Part shown: piece by piece, positions 1 to 13,000 of the stretch
Layout: each line of letters begins with the position of its first letter
Numbering within the stretch: position 1 is the stretch's first letter
Assembly: GCF_029962835.1 (NCBI RefSeq)
Contig: NC_080575.1
Span: 55,527,493-55,591,492, forward strand
Length of the DNA: 64,000 nucleotides
From: Magnolia sinica
Taxonomy: Eukaryota; Streptophyta; Magnoliopsida; Magnoliales; Magnoliaceae
Direction of reading: 5' to 3'
The notes under the pieces: model-generated
What the model saw: the letters and a program-made list of their open reading frames with translations, nothing else
Database searches by the model: none
What the model was told of the DNA's origin: nothing
Program-made: the position numbers and the translations under genes

Positions 1-1712
1 GAGTTCCCCATATGGTTGTGGAAAGCATAGGGAAGCTAACCACTTTGAAAATTAAGAAAAGCAAGTACTCCTAGGGTGATCATGTAAGCAAAGAACATTT
101 TAGATCCAGTCAATAGGGGGATCCCCATAAGGTCGTAGAAAGCACAATGACACTATTTTCTAAATTAATTCCAATGCTAAAACTGATCAGGGGAGAAAGG
201 GTTACGATTAGTTGCCCATAATGCCAAAGAAAGCGTTGGGATAATCGCAACATTGTCCCCAAACCCTCTTGATATGTGTGAGTTTTCTATTTTTGAATAA
301 TCAACTGACACAAACACCAAGGCAGGTAACAAATCTGGACCACATCCCAATCTGACTAGTGAGGGTGGGGTGTCCACTCGCTTTGACATTTAATTGGTAG
401 CAACCTATGCTAAAGAGAAGCGTCTATAGACACCTCACTCGAGGCTGAGAAGTTAATCAGAGCATAGCAGGAACCCCCTTAGAAGCCCAAGTCTAAGCCT
501 AGTCCAAGCGCAAGCCAATTAGCATTTAGGATTACAATAAAGCAAATCGAGTGAACCAGGAGGAAATACCATCCCAAGACCACCCCTGCAAAAGATGAGG
601 GCCATCCACGTGGTGGGTGGCACATGATGTGTTGCTCGATAGGTGGACAACCACTATCTTTCACAATGGGGTTAGGTGAGGTGATGCATGCCAACATGTA
701 CTCTGTTCATGCTAAAATCTAGGTTACCCTCCACTAAGCCTTGCATGCTCGGAGCGAACCCTGATCCTGCACAAGATAGTAAATAAAGGAGACCCTGGCT
801 CAAGTAGGGGACCCTCCGATGCCAAAGTCAGGCTAGAGAACTGGGTCTGAGTAGTGTAAAGTAGAGTGAGGGTGCTAGATATTACATACCTATTCCTGTA
901 GAAATGATTCGTATTTATACCTTAGGGTCATCTTGAATGTGTCCGATAATCTCGGCATGGTAATTGCCACTACGTGAGAACTACGCGTGTGCGGTCGTTG
1001 GCAGTTACCCGGAGATTGTGCACAGAGCATTACTCCTGCCATGCTTTATTGGGTTGTCTATTAATGTTGTCATTGACCAGGTTTTGATCCGAGCCAACCT
1101 CATGGCTCGGATCTTACTCGACCACCCAAGCCCATGGATAAGTGGATCGTTGACATGCTAAGTAGAGAGGTTCGGGTTGGAGGTAGGATGAACGGGTGCG
1201 TGATGGCTACTGTTCTTCGAGCTTTCGTGAGAGCTCTTGCAAAGGACAGATCGACTCAGACATATTGTCACCGCTCCAAGGTTCTGCTTGTAGAAGGTGT
1301 GAATACTTTTTCCTAGTCCCAGGTCAGCGTCGTAGCTCTATAAGAGCCCTCGGGTCGGACGCTCACCTCAAGTCTGAAGCTTATCAGTCCGAGGCCTTGC
1401 TCTTTAGTGCCAGAGTTAGCCTCAATGTGGTTCAGTTCAAATTTACCCATAACATACTCCTTAGCAAACGCGCTAGAGTGTAAATGACCCTTATGCCCTC
1501 ACATTTTTCCAAAATTATGCCCCTTACCACTCTATCTAACCACACATATTGTTGCGCCACATAGCGATCCCATTCCAACAATCAATCCTAGACCTTAAAG
1601 CCTTCTTTACCCCCTAGAGTTTTTAGTAATAATGAAAATACCACCAAAATGTCTATAAATACCACATTTCCTTTCATTTCCAAGCATTGAATGTCCTAAC
1701 ATTCACCACATT
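1..1712. other. Intergenic sequence, no gene recognised
   Basis: No open frame here shows a recognisable domain or codon structure. A short phrase around 'ccccata.ggt.gt.gaaagca' occurs near position 8 and again near 122, suggesting decayed repeat DNA. The stretch 960-1480 is GC-richer and contains 'gctcgga' and 'gtccgag' words that resemble LTR sequence, but I found no terminal boundaries. It is probably retrotransposon debris. Confidence 0.4.
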
Positions 1713-2458
1713 TGTGAGACCCATATCCTAGCTCGTACTGTTCCATAGGCTTCTGCGGTCCTCCCGGTCGAATTCCGGTGACCTGTGACGTGTAGATAAC
1801 ATTTATGCACAACCTTGAGTCGTACCCTGTCAACCAAAGTCGGCTCGACCCGAGACTTGTATACTTGCGACCGCGCCATCACCGTGGTTCCAACACCGTG
1901 TCTTGCATGCCGATTCGATACCCTGGCCAGGTGATGTGGGCCGCATTCGGTTCAAGGAAAACGCCGTGCTTTGCAAAAATTAAGAGAATTTCTATCAAAT
2001 CAATCAAGTACACATTACCTCTCATGTCAAGTACATATCCCATCCCTCCCTTACCAAAGCAACCCCAAAGTCAAAGCAACACATACATGTCAAGTACACC
2101 TATCACTCCATCACCTTTCACCCATCCCTCTCTCCCATCACTTCCCTCCCATCTCCTCTCTCTCTCTCATTCTCTCTCCATTTTTAAGCAACCCCAAGGA
2201 GAGGAGAAAACTTCAACGTCCAAGGAAGAGAAGCTAGGTGTGGCCCACTCCCTACCACCCAATCCCCACCATCCAATCTCCATCATCCTCCGTTAAAGCC
2301 GAAGCCGAGGAGCTAGGGATTTCATCAGACCAAGAAGAAATGAAAATGGTGGGTGTTTCTGGAGTAGATCTTGACCTTTGGATCTTAGTGGGACCCATTT
2401 TGATGTATGTGTTGTAGATCCTAGAGGGGCCCATAATGGCGGGGTCCCTCCACCATCC

Positions 2459-2460
<2 letters not shown>

Positions 2461-2497
<37 letters not shown>
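2461..2497. repeat. (CT)n microsatellite
   Basis: An uninterrupted CT dinucleotide run is followed by a T-rich tract. It lies inside the candidate solo LTR. Confidence 0.95.
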
Positions 2498-2499
<2 letters not shown>

Positions 2500-3230
2500 T
2501 TTTTCTCTTTTTTTTTTATGTTGATGATGCTTGTGGCCCATCTGATGACGTGTTGGGGGCCAGGCCGTCTAAGGCATGGATGTGGCCCACCTTAATGTGA
2601 GATCCACACCATCCAGCAAACCTGGATGATGAGACCCACCTTGAAGTATGTATTCCATATCCACCGTCCATCCACCTGTCTGGACAGTGGACCACACCTT
2701 AATATATGTGTTGTATTCACACCGTCCATTTCTGGACGGTGTGCCTTATGAGGCCCATGTGTTATATCCACTCCATACGTCTGGTATAGGGACATGGGTT
2801 CCACATGATCTATGTGTTTTACCATCTGTCCATTTGGACATAACCCACCTGAGATGTGGATTTCATCCACGCCGTGCATCTATTTTGCTGCAACAGCAAC
2901 AGCTACTGCTGATGTCAGCAGTTTGTGGGACCCACCTCTCTGATGTGTGAGATCTACACCATCCACTGCTGTGTGGGACCACCATGATGTATGGATCTTA
3001 CTTGCACCGTCCAGCAGGCCTGGACAGTGGATACCCACTGTGATGTATGATCTTATCTACACTGTCCATCCATTTAACTGGAACGGGCAGGAGCTTTAAA
3101 TAACCATCATGATTTATGTTTTGTATTCCAACCGTCCATTTGGTGGGACGTGCGGACCTCACCTTGATGTGTGTCTTGTATCCAGGCCATCCAGGGTCTG
3201 GACGCTGGATGTTAGTAAAAATTAAAAAAA

Positions 3231-3232
<2 letters not shown>

Positions 3233-3279
<47 letters not shown>
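3233..3279. repeat. (AAT)n microsatellite
   Basis: A run of about fifteen AAT/ATA trinucleotides lies in the candidate solo LTR. It produces a spurious poly-Ile reading frame on the minus strand. Confidence 0.95.
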
Positions 3280-3280
<1 letters not shown>

Positions 3281-3775
3281 TAAATATTATATCCATATAA
3301 TATATTATATATATAATAATTGATGGTGGGCCCCACGTGGGACCCACCTTGTTTGCAAACGGATTGGCTGGTGTGCGCTGACAGCAGCTATATTGTTGCT
3401 ATCATGACATCAGCAAGTTCTGTGGGATCCCATCGTGATAAATGTGTTGTATCCGGGTCATCCATCTGCTCGACGGCCATCAGCCACGGATATTGCATCA
3501 TGGCAGTAAGTTCTGTGGGTCCCATCTGGACCGTGGACATCACCATGATGTATTTAATTATTTCATTCACACCGTCTAGAGTGTGCTGGACGGTGCTGGA
3601 CAATGTTTGAGCAGTGCTGATTTTCATGGACCATGTTTGGGCGGTGTTGATCATCATTAGAGTACCATGTGCCCCATAGAATGATAGTTTACAGTGATAC
3701 ACATGTTGCACCTGCAACTATTGAAATGATTTTAGGTGTAATCAACGCTCCCACTTGAGACCCTTTGTAGTGGAT

Positions 3776-4110
3776 ATAAGGCCCACTGGTGTGGCCTATC
3801 CATGAGGCCCACCTTGATGTACTTTGTGACCTATTCGAGAGGCCCACTTTGATATACTTATGGCCCATCTGTGAGGCCCACTTTTATGTATTTTGTGGCC
3901 CATCCGTCAGGCCCACTTTGATATTTTTTGTGGCCCATTCGAGAGGCCCACTTTGATATATCGTGGCCCATCTATGAGGCCCACCTTGATGTATTTTGTG
4001 GCCCATCTATGAAGCCCACCTTGATGTATTTTATGGCCGGTGTGTCAAAGCCCATTGTGATGTATATGCGGCCCATAGTGATGTGTATTAGGCCCTTGTG
4101 TGAGGTCAGG
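3776..4110 (+). repeat. Degenerate tandem array, unit about 36 bp
   Basis: The phrase 'ggcccactttgatgta' followed by 'ttttgtggcccatc' recurs about nine times with substitutions and small indels. The unit echoes the 'gggcccaccatgatgtatt' ends of the palindromic elements elsewhere in the window, so the array may have grown from a MITE end by tandem amplification. Confidence 0.8.
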
Positions 4111-5897
4111 GGCCCACGATATATTTGACTCTATGTGGGCCACTCCTTAGGAGCAATGCTGGTTAAATGTCCATATTGATGGGCAATGATGGTTAAATTT
4201 TCACATTGATGGGCAATAATGCTAAAATGTCCACATTATGACCTTTCCTTAGGCCCTTTGTTAGACCAATTACCGATTTCGATTGTCGAGGTCGATTGTA
4301 TAGGCCGATTATCAAGGCCGATTATCGGTGCCGGTTGTCGATATCGATTATGAGTATGTGACAGCATAGCATCATAACACATGACCATACGCATCATCTG
4401 CATGTTTATTATTAAATGTGGTTGACCATTGCATACCTCATTGGGCAGGTTGTTATGAGATTCCCTGATAGGCGGAGATTGTCTCACATGAGTGCACGGT
4501 ATGCGTAGGATTGATGCATGACTGGATTGTATGACTCATACATCTTACATTGTATGTTGTGATTACTATATGCCCTAACGACATAAGGGCTGTAGCCTTC
4601 ACAAGCATGTCGTGGATGACTAGATGAGATACCGAAAATGTTTGGTTCGAGCATCTGGGTACTTTGGATGTCCTTGGGTGAAAGTCCCTAAACCTCCATG
4701 GCTAGGAGACGCTCCAATGTCTGGACTGAGTGGATTACATGAGCACCCGATTGCCAAATGCTAGTAGGCCACATCTCTCACTGTGCCGTGGTCGGTTGGA
4801 AGGGGGTGTGGCCTTATCCGCCCGATTCGTAGGTATTGGCTGACTACTGGCCAGCGGATAGTGAGGTCTCTTCCACTCACCTGGTTGTGCACGATGGGGC
4901 GACAATCTGGTTTGGAATGTACTACACCTCGGTGATGATTCCAGAGATGTACATTACTGATACATGGATTTATTGAGCAGGAGTTGCATATTCATTCATT
5001 CACTATCCACTCTAGCTAGTGGTGCGCAACTAATTGTTGTGTACCTTCTCAATGGCAATGATTTCGGTTGAGGTGCGCGACTAACCTGAGGTCAGGGGTT
5101 TACCACATTGAGTCTGGCTATCCAAATTTAGGTGTGAGACAGGTTTGGATAGAAGTCCCTTGTGATGGACCCCATAGCCTGCAATACTACGTACTATCAT
5201 CCCGACTTCATTCCAGCTTAGTCATTTCATTCGCACCGCATATTGCATTGCATTCATAACATTCAGCATTTTGGGTTACTATGTTTTTGCATTTATATGT
5301 CCTAGATATGACGGACAGTATTCGTGAACTCATCAGGAATTATATATTGCATTGCATACTCGGCATTTGATATTTGACTCTTTATGACTCCTCATTTGTA
5401 TAGTTGATCTATATTGTGTACTCTGATATTGTATGACTCATGGACTTGCCAGTATTTTTGATATTGTATGATTATGGCATTGTACTGAATACTTAGCACT
5501 TACCTTGTGCACTTACACCACCCTTCTAAGCTTTCTATAAGCTTATGCATGATAGATGCGTGCAGGTGGCGTTAGGTTGCAGCAACGTTGAGCATGGGGT
5601 GCACAATGGTCTTCTGGAGCTTTGATTTCGATATATGTATTTCCCTTTCAGCATTGTATTCAAATGTTTATATTAGTAGATATATGATGATAATGTTGCC
5701 TTTGTGATTTGGGTAAACTTGTGGTTATGCTTCTTATGAGACAAATGTACGTTGGAAAATCCTCCTTGTAGGATCCAAGGATCGGAATCTGGCATATGGG
5801 CGCTGGGAGCCGAGAATGAGATACTACGGAGGCTGTTGGCACCGGACTCGGTAATCGAGAATTTTGTGAGTCCGATTTCCGGGTTTGGGGCATGACA

Positions 5898-6984
5898 ACA
5901 TCTTAAGTCTATCCATCCACCAAGGAGAGGGGGAGTGCAAAGAGGAACCTTATCTAGTCTTAGGCCATTCCAGACTAAGTCCTAATCTTAGCACGCGAGC
6001 AACCGAGAGGCTAATCTAGCCCACTTGACAAAACCCTTGTGACAAACCCATCCACCCATTCATCCAGCTCTGATAAACCTCATTCATGTTGGAATAGCAT
6101 CATGTATCATTCTCCCCACTCCAACCCACCTGTTGGTCTAGTCAGTCAAAGTGTATGCTCTATGGCTTGCCGGTATACCGGATCTTGTTCATTAAAAACT
6201 CAGATTGACTAGGCTTCGACCGCTTCTTCAAGTGGGTGAGCTAGGAGGGTAGACTTGAGTAACCCAGGCCATTGCTTGTTAAAGGCACTGCATCGTCGCA
6301 CTGCATTGTGCACACATTTACATCATTTATGCACAAGAACTATTCTAATTCTTGATAAGTCTTGTGAAGTAGAGACTATAGACTTATAACAACTTCTCTC
6401 TTTATAACCATGGTGCCTTACTTAGAATTTTTTATTATAGATTAGGAGTCATTTTACAATAGAAAATCTAACGATTCCTTCTCCTAAGGTATCTATAAGG
6501 TCTAGCTAACTGTGGAAATCAGAGTAATTGGCTAGTGGTGATTCCAGGCCATATATATTGTATCCCGAGCCACAAATATACCACGATATCCTTGAAAAGG
6601 CACCCGTGAGTGCGATCCACTCACGATCCATTGTCCACAGCATAAACATGATTTTTGAATCCCTCATGATAGCATTTAATCATTATTGATCATGGGTCCA
6701 ATATTGATAAAATCCGTTATCAATAGTGATGATCGGATCCATATATTCAAGAATGATCATCCACACTAACGATCGAATCCATCATCAATAGTGATGATTG
6801 GTTTGACTTATAAGATTAACATTACGTTTTCATCGATTGGTGTAGTAGATAATTATGAGAACTATAATTGTCTTGATTTCTTTAAATCATTGCAACTAAA
6901 TTATGCTTATGCTTACACACATGATACAGGGTTACGTATAGGTTATGCAAATATATTGTAGCAAAAACATCTTCTTCATCTTAA
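5898..6984. other. Intergenic sequence, nothing recognised
   Basis: Unique-looking sequence without a convincing reading frame, RNA gene or element terminus. The words 'aatagtgatgat' and 'gatcggatcca' recur between 6690 and 6790, a short local repetition only. Confidence 0.4.
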
Positions 6985-7293
6985 TTTGAATCTTAGCAAG
7001 GATAATGGCAGTTAAAAGAAACAATATGAGCTCTTCAATTTGACAGGGTCTAATCCATCCAGGCCTGCTACTGTGACTCTCTTTGGAAAGCCATTAGCAC
7101 ATACTACTGCTACATTTGAGAATTCCCTAATTGTTATAGTATAGATAAAATTTGAATCTTAGCGAGGATAATGACAGTTAAAAGAGACAATAAGAGCTTG
7201 TCAATTTGACGAGGACGAATAATCCATCCAGGCCTGCTGCTGACTGTCTGACACTCTTTCGATAGCCATTAGCACATACTACTGCTACATTTG
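6985..7293 (+). repeat. Two-copy direct tandem repeat, unit about 165 bp
   Basis: Copy one starts near 6985 with 'tttgaatcttagcaaggata' and copy two near 7149 with 'tttgaatcttagcgaggata'. Both run through 'cagttaaaaga', 'catccaggcctgct' and 'gccattagcacatactactg'. Several substitutions and a short insertion separate them. The duplication lies about 1.1 kb upstream of the ABCB start codon. Confidence 0.85.
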
Positions 7294-7691
7294 AGGACAG
7301 GATTTAGCCCCACATAGCCGCCCCCTAAAGAAAAAAAAAGACCAAGTTAAAATCCTTACGTTTTAGTACGTCCAAAACCAATCCATGTCAAGCTAAGCTG
7401 TAATGTCCCATTTTCTAAGACAAGCCAAAAGGTATGGGGTGAAGTTATCAAAGAAAACAACGAATAATTCAGCCTTGGTTTTAAATTATGATAGTTTTAA
7501 ATTGGATAATCCCAATGCCTTCTGCCCAATCAAATCGCTTCTTCTATTTGTACCTTTGCGCAATGATGCATGTCCTGTTGCATGGCTGATTGGGATTCAC
7601 GTAAGGGTGGGAAGAAAAACGCAAGAATATAAAAATGTGGGTCCCCTACCCAACAACGACAGCCTTGGAGGCCTTCCGTCAGAGCTAGGTT

Positions 7692-8062
7692 GGGCCATCG
7701 TAATGTTTATGAGAAATCCACCCCGTTCATCTGTTTTTCCATCTCATGGTAGGACACAAGCCCAAAATTGAAACAGATCCAAAACTCAAGTGGACCACCT
7801 GAAAGGAAACAGTGAGGGGCCACAGAAGTTTTGAATCAGGATAATACTTCAGTTCATCCCTGTAGGATTGACATTATGAACGGTCATATAAACATCTGGT
7901 GGACCTCAGTGAGGTTTCAACGGTAGCCATTTCCATTAACACTTTTTTCCCGTCGTGCGGCCCAGTTGAGTTTTGGATCTTACTCAATTTTAGGCTCGTG
8001 TCTAAACAAGGGCTGTAAAAAACAGATGGACGGGATGGTTCTCACAAACATCATGGTGGCCC
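7692..8062. mobile_element. MITE-like palindromic element upstream of the ABCB gene
   Basis: The left end (gggccatcgtaatgtttatg, then agaaatccaccccgtt) is the approximate reverse complement of the right end (gatggttctcacaaacat, then catggtggccc). The interior contains the family words 'aactcaagtggaccacc', 'ggaaacagtg', 'cagaagttttg' and 'ggtttcaacggta'. The element is about 370 bp, has no coding capacity and ends about 320 bp before the ABCB start codon. No clear target duplication was found. Confidence 0.7.
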
Positions 8063-8320
8063 GACCTAGCTTCCGACAGCAGCAACTCTGTCGCAGGCAA
8101 TCCACGTGCGAGAATCTTTCCAAGGTCCGCAAATGCAAACCGAAGGAAACCCAATTCTACGGCGACACATGTTGTCACGCCGAATATGACACGTGTAATG
8201 CTAGAGTATCTCAAAAAAAATAAAAAATCAAAGGCTAACAGCCAAGGTGTCATATTCGTATATGCATCGGAATCAAAGGTAGAGAATTTGAGAGAAGATG
8301 CACTTGTTGGTCCCACTCAA

Positions 8321-8330
8321 TATATACATA
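8321..8330 (+). promoter_or_regulatory. Possible TATA element of the ABCB gene
   Basis: The sequence tatatacata lies 51-60 nt before the start codon and is the only TATA-like word close upstream. If used, it implies a 5' untranslated leader of about 30 nt, which is short. An upstream promoter with a longer leader is possible. Confidence 0.3.
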
Positions 8331-8380
8331 TAGACTGAATCCTGCATGGCCATGGCTAAAACACCTTAAAATAAATAAAA

Positions 8381-8635
8381 ATGGAAGTGCTCAAGGAGGA
8401 AGTGAAAGGAGATTCCGCCACAAAGCTCGGAGAAAATGAAAAATCCAAAAAGACCCAAGTATCATTTCGACGGATCTTTAGATATTCGGATTTCCACGAC
8501 ACGTGTTTAATGTTTCTTGGAACGGTGGGTTGCGCCGCTGAGGGGGCATCGACGCCTCTAATAATGCTTGTTCTGAGCAAGGTGATGAACACCTACGCGC
8601 TCCAGTCTTCATTTACACTTGACAACATTAATCAG
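8381..8635 (+). CDS. ABCB8: ABCB exon 1
   Basis: Encodes residues 1-85: a charged cytoplasmic N-terminus (Lys/Glu-rich to about residue 35) followed by the first membrane helix (around [19 protein letters not shown]). The ATG is the first in frame and lies just after 'aaaataaataaaa'. The donor is cag|gttagt, phase 0. Confidence 0.85.
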
Positions 8636-9995
8636 GTTAGTTTGATATTCACTAGTTTAGTGCTCTCCGTTTCTCTGTTTTTTTTTTTCCTTTTTAATCT
8701 TTTGAGATGGCATGGCAAGTTGCAAGTTGCAAGCTACAAATTCATTTTAGAAACTCATTTTAGTTGAAGCCAATCTTGTTCGTTGCTGCTTCAAAATGAT
8801 TTCATCTCATTTCATTATGTATTGCTGGTTTTGTTAGGGATAAAAATAATCTTGATTACATATATGTGTTTAGTTTCACCAAATATCATGAAATTTCTTT
8901 GTTCATTTTATATCAAGCCACAATGATGTAAATCCGAGCTAACAACAAACCGGATCAAACCCTTGGTATTAGAAATTCAAATCTAACACCACTACCAATA
9001 TGTGCGCTTTGAGTAAGCGCAATAAATGAAGATAGAACAATATAATAATAAAGGATAAGCAAACTAAAAGCATACAATTCATATACACACGATATTTAAC
9101 ATGAAAAATTCTTGTGGGAAAAAACGATAATGGAGATCAATTATAATCAAAATTTTAAGTTGTACAGACTTACATTCTTCTATTACAGATGTACCTGATC
9201 TCTCCTTGCAAAACGCACTTCTTCAAACATTGTAGTGACTCACAGTCAACCGTCCTGTGTCCCGCAAAATGCAAGGCATTTGCACAACATTCTTTATATT
9301 TGGAAATACCAAACACGTGTCATTTTATTTTCATGAGCTTGAATGAAGCCACATGATCTGTGCCATTTGATTCATGAATTCTAAGCAATGGAATGAGTTG
9401 GTGATTTGCTCCAATCATCGTAACTCAACAGATGTGAATGGGCCATATCTAATTTAAGGTTCCGATCATGTGATTACGAATAGCACTTATCTAATGTAGG
9501 ACGATTTGTAGTCTACAGATCATGTGCTAAAGTAACTGTTATGAATATTTGCTTCATTGGATTGTCTATAGATCTGGTACTAAAGTATAAATGCACATAA
9601 GAAGTGAGAATCATGCATCATACAGTTCTCAATATTATGATAGAAATTCCATTCAGCTCCTTGCATGGTTTTCTGGTCTGCTCCTTAAGCTGCATGAAGT
9701 ACGACTCCTACTTCAAATCACACTTTAGACTCTCGCTCCCACTTAATTTCTTTCAGTTTATACTTGAAACCATTTTGAAATGAATGTTTCCAACTCCCGA
9801 CCGGAATTTGTTGGCATTCCGTTTATGCTTCATGCAACTATAGTTCTCACTCAATTCCGTTTATGCTTCATGCAACTGAAAAGTAAGAATAATGGTAGAT
9901 CAGGTTGGATAATAGCCCATGGGGTCCAATTGTCGAAAACCACTAGTAGATGGGTCCTAATTGTTTTTTCTCTTTGAAATTTCTCTTTTAGTTTC

Positions 9996-10029
<34 letters not shown>

Positions 10030-13000
10030 TCAGAATTCAAAATTGAATTTCAGATTCAAACGACAAGAGAATTGGGACAAGACAGAGAAAACAGATGAGA
10101 CTGGGATAACCCTCACCTTATTCAAAACTCCTCCCATATTCCCTCATAAAATGCAATCTCAATTGAAAGAATATATAAGAGAAAAAAAAAAAAAAGGAGA
10201 GAGAGAGAGAAAAATAATACCACTGTGTATCAGGTGGGCCCCACTATAATGTGTTTCGAAAATTCACTTCCATCATCAAGTATGCGCCAGTTGAGAGGGG
10301 GTCACCTACCCTTGATTCTTTACGCGGCCCACTATGACCTTTAAGTAAAATCTGCCCGGATCATCAGTGTCATCCATTTTTAGGTCCAGGGCCCAAAAAT
10401 CAGGCTGAACAGTGATTCCAGTCAGCCACACCCAAGGGATCAGTTGGGAGAGGGACGTCCACCATCAGGCTTTTTTTTTTTTTTTTTTTTATACCGGGCC
10501 TACAAGATAATTATGTGAAATCCATTCCTACCACCAGCTGCTTCACGGAAATTTATAAATGGAGTCACTGTGACTAGGCCTGTCTGTGATTTATTTGGGC
10601 CATACCAAGGAAACAGTTTGGGAGGTGGGTGTGCCTTACACACTATTTCCACTCATGTGGTCAGTTTGAATGATTGATGTGTCTAATTTTTTAGCCTTGA
10701 GCATAACATAGCTTCACGCATCTTATGATGGGAGTGGATTTCACATACACAATATGGTGTGGCAAGGCAAGATCACGCATGCACACACACATGCACATGC
10801 ATATGTACACAAACACACGTGACATGTATGTAGAGGTGGGCATCGAGTTGAATTGGACCAGATTGAGTCCAACTCGACTTGGTCCAAAATTTTCAATGAA
10901 CAAACCCGAACTCGATCTGATCCGGGACCGAGTCCGGGTCATTTAACTTGATCCGATCCGTTGCACTGCTGGCCTGACCCGAATCGAGTTCGACTTGGTC
11001 AGAGAAACTGAGTCGGATCGGGTTGGGTATAGTTCAGATCGAGTCTTTTGTTTTATTCAAAATTGAAGAAATCAACCCATAGAACACGAATCTAGAGCAT
11101 AAATCCAGGAATTGAAGATTCTTAGCCCTAAATCCAGGGTTTCTGATAGCAGAAATTGTTACATTTCTACTCAAAATCCACAAAGAAACACATGCATTGC
11201 AGCGATTTGAACCAATAAAGATTGGAGAGATGACGGGATTTGAAGCATTACCGTGAGATCCAAGCCATCGATTGGTGAGATTTTGCAATCGAAAAGTGCG
11301 ATGAGATTCAAATATCTTTCCCGTTGTTTGGGGATATTTCACTCTCTGGCCTTGGTCGGAACGAGATCTCTTGAAATTGTAAGTGGGTTTAAACTTCAAG
11401 TAGTTTTCTCTACATCGGACTGACAGAAATGGAGTCGCGGGGCGATAGACACTTAGAACCGTCGGATTCCAGACATGTGTGAGCGGTTTAACGATTTCGT
11501 GTGAAAATGTTCCCGCCGAGTGTAGCGCTTTTGCCTCCAACTTTTTATTTTTTCAAAAATTTAATATATATATGATTTTCACTATTAAAAAATTCGTAGG
11601 GCCCACCACAACATTTATTTTCCATCCAATTAGTTAATAAGGTCACAACTACATGGATGAAGAGGAAAAATAAATTTCATATTAATCCGAAACTTCTGTG
11701 ATCCCTAAAAGAGTTTCAATGGTAGATGTTCAACTGCCACTGCTTTTTGCAGTGTGGTCCACTTGATCTTTAAATTTGTCTTATTTTTTGGCTCAAGCCT
11801 TAAGACGAGCCCGCAAAATGGATGGACGGTTTGGATATAACACATACCTCATAAGACCCATAGAACTTGCTGACGTCAATGCACCAATTGGTGCATGGTA
11901 CACCTGCCCATCCGCTTCCTCACGTCTATTAGGAGTCAGACTTAGAAGTCAGAGGAAGTAGATTGCGTACTGAGTAACTCAGTACCATAGGTGTACTGAG
12001 TAAACTATGTGGGACCCACCATGATGTATTTATTTTATCCACTCCTTCCATACATTTTTGTAATTTTATTTTATTTTCAAGTACTAAAAATCAAACATAT
12101 ACAAAGCTCAAATGGGCCACACCACAGGAAACATTGTGAATTGAACATCTACCGTTGAAAAATTCTTTGCGGGTGACAGAAGTTTGGGATCAAGCTGATA
12201 TTTGTATTTTCCCTTCATTCCTGTCCTTTTGATATTATGATTAGGTCGGATGACAAATAAATGTCACTGTGTGCCCTAGGAAGGTTTCAACGGTGGAAAT
12301 CATTATTCCCACTATTTCCTGTGGCATGGCCCACTTGAGTTTTAGATATGTTTCAATTTTGGTCTCAACCGCTAAAATGAGATAGAAAAGTGGATGGACG
12401 ATGTGGATAAACAACATAAATTCATGGTGGGCCCAACATAGTTTACTCAGTATGTTCACACCTCAAGTATAGGGTTGTGATGTAGTAATAAACTCGGTAA
12501 GATCGAGGTCGAATCCACAAGGACTGAACCTTGTACGTAATCTTAAAATAACTCGAACTAGAACTAGGATAAGATGAAATCTAAATCAGGTAAAAGGAAG
12601 GGAATAATTGTGAATTTATTTAATTAAAACTCATGAAATTCAAAGGTAGGAAACTAGGGTGCCAAGGATCCACTTGTAAAGATCAGGAAGATTTATGCTT
12701 GATTCACGAACACAACTAGAATCAGAGTCCTATCTTCATCCAATTGGAAGATATTTCATTAGAAACCAATCTTAACATCTTTTGATCCAGTTTTCAAGAG
12801 ATGAGAAGTATGAGAATTAGAATAGATTCCATCACAAAACCATGCCCACGAGACAAAGCAAACAACAGAACTTTAACCAATCCACATCCAATCTAAGGAA
12901 TTTATGAACATTAGGAAGGGTTCCATCATCCAACCATGCCCATGAGACGATAGTGAACAACAGGGCTCCCATGTTCATAATCCCTATAATGCAAAGAACA

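Larger units (their letters stand above)
1713..5897 (+). mobile_element. Candidate solo LTR, about 4.2 kb
   Basis: The segment starts TGTGAGACCC and ends GGGGCATGACA, so it has TG...CA ends with a TGT/ACA inverted terminus. The 5 bases before it are acatt and the 5 after it are acatc, a 4-of-5 match to a target-site duplication. No second copy and no gag-pol genes lie nearby, so it would be a solo LTR left by recombination. The end 'cgggtttggggcatgaca' resembles LTR ends of plant Ty3/Gypsy chromoviruses; that assignment is inference. Inside are CT and AAT microsatellites, many 'ccgtccatc...ggacggtg' words and a tandem array at 3776-4110. The length is large for an LTR, so two fused elements cannot be excluded. 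Confidence 0.45.

Noticed and set aside
1805..2296. 163-codon open frame, Ser/Pro-rich at its end
   Set aside because: Lies in the candidate solo LTR and runs into the CT-rich tract; codon use is not protein-like.
11034..11540. 168-codon minus-strand open frame in intron 1
   Set aside because: No domain, composition like translated non-coding DNA, no splice or promoter context, and flanked by word-repeat blocks. It may be a relic of a 5' leader, but a protein is not supported.
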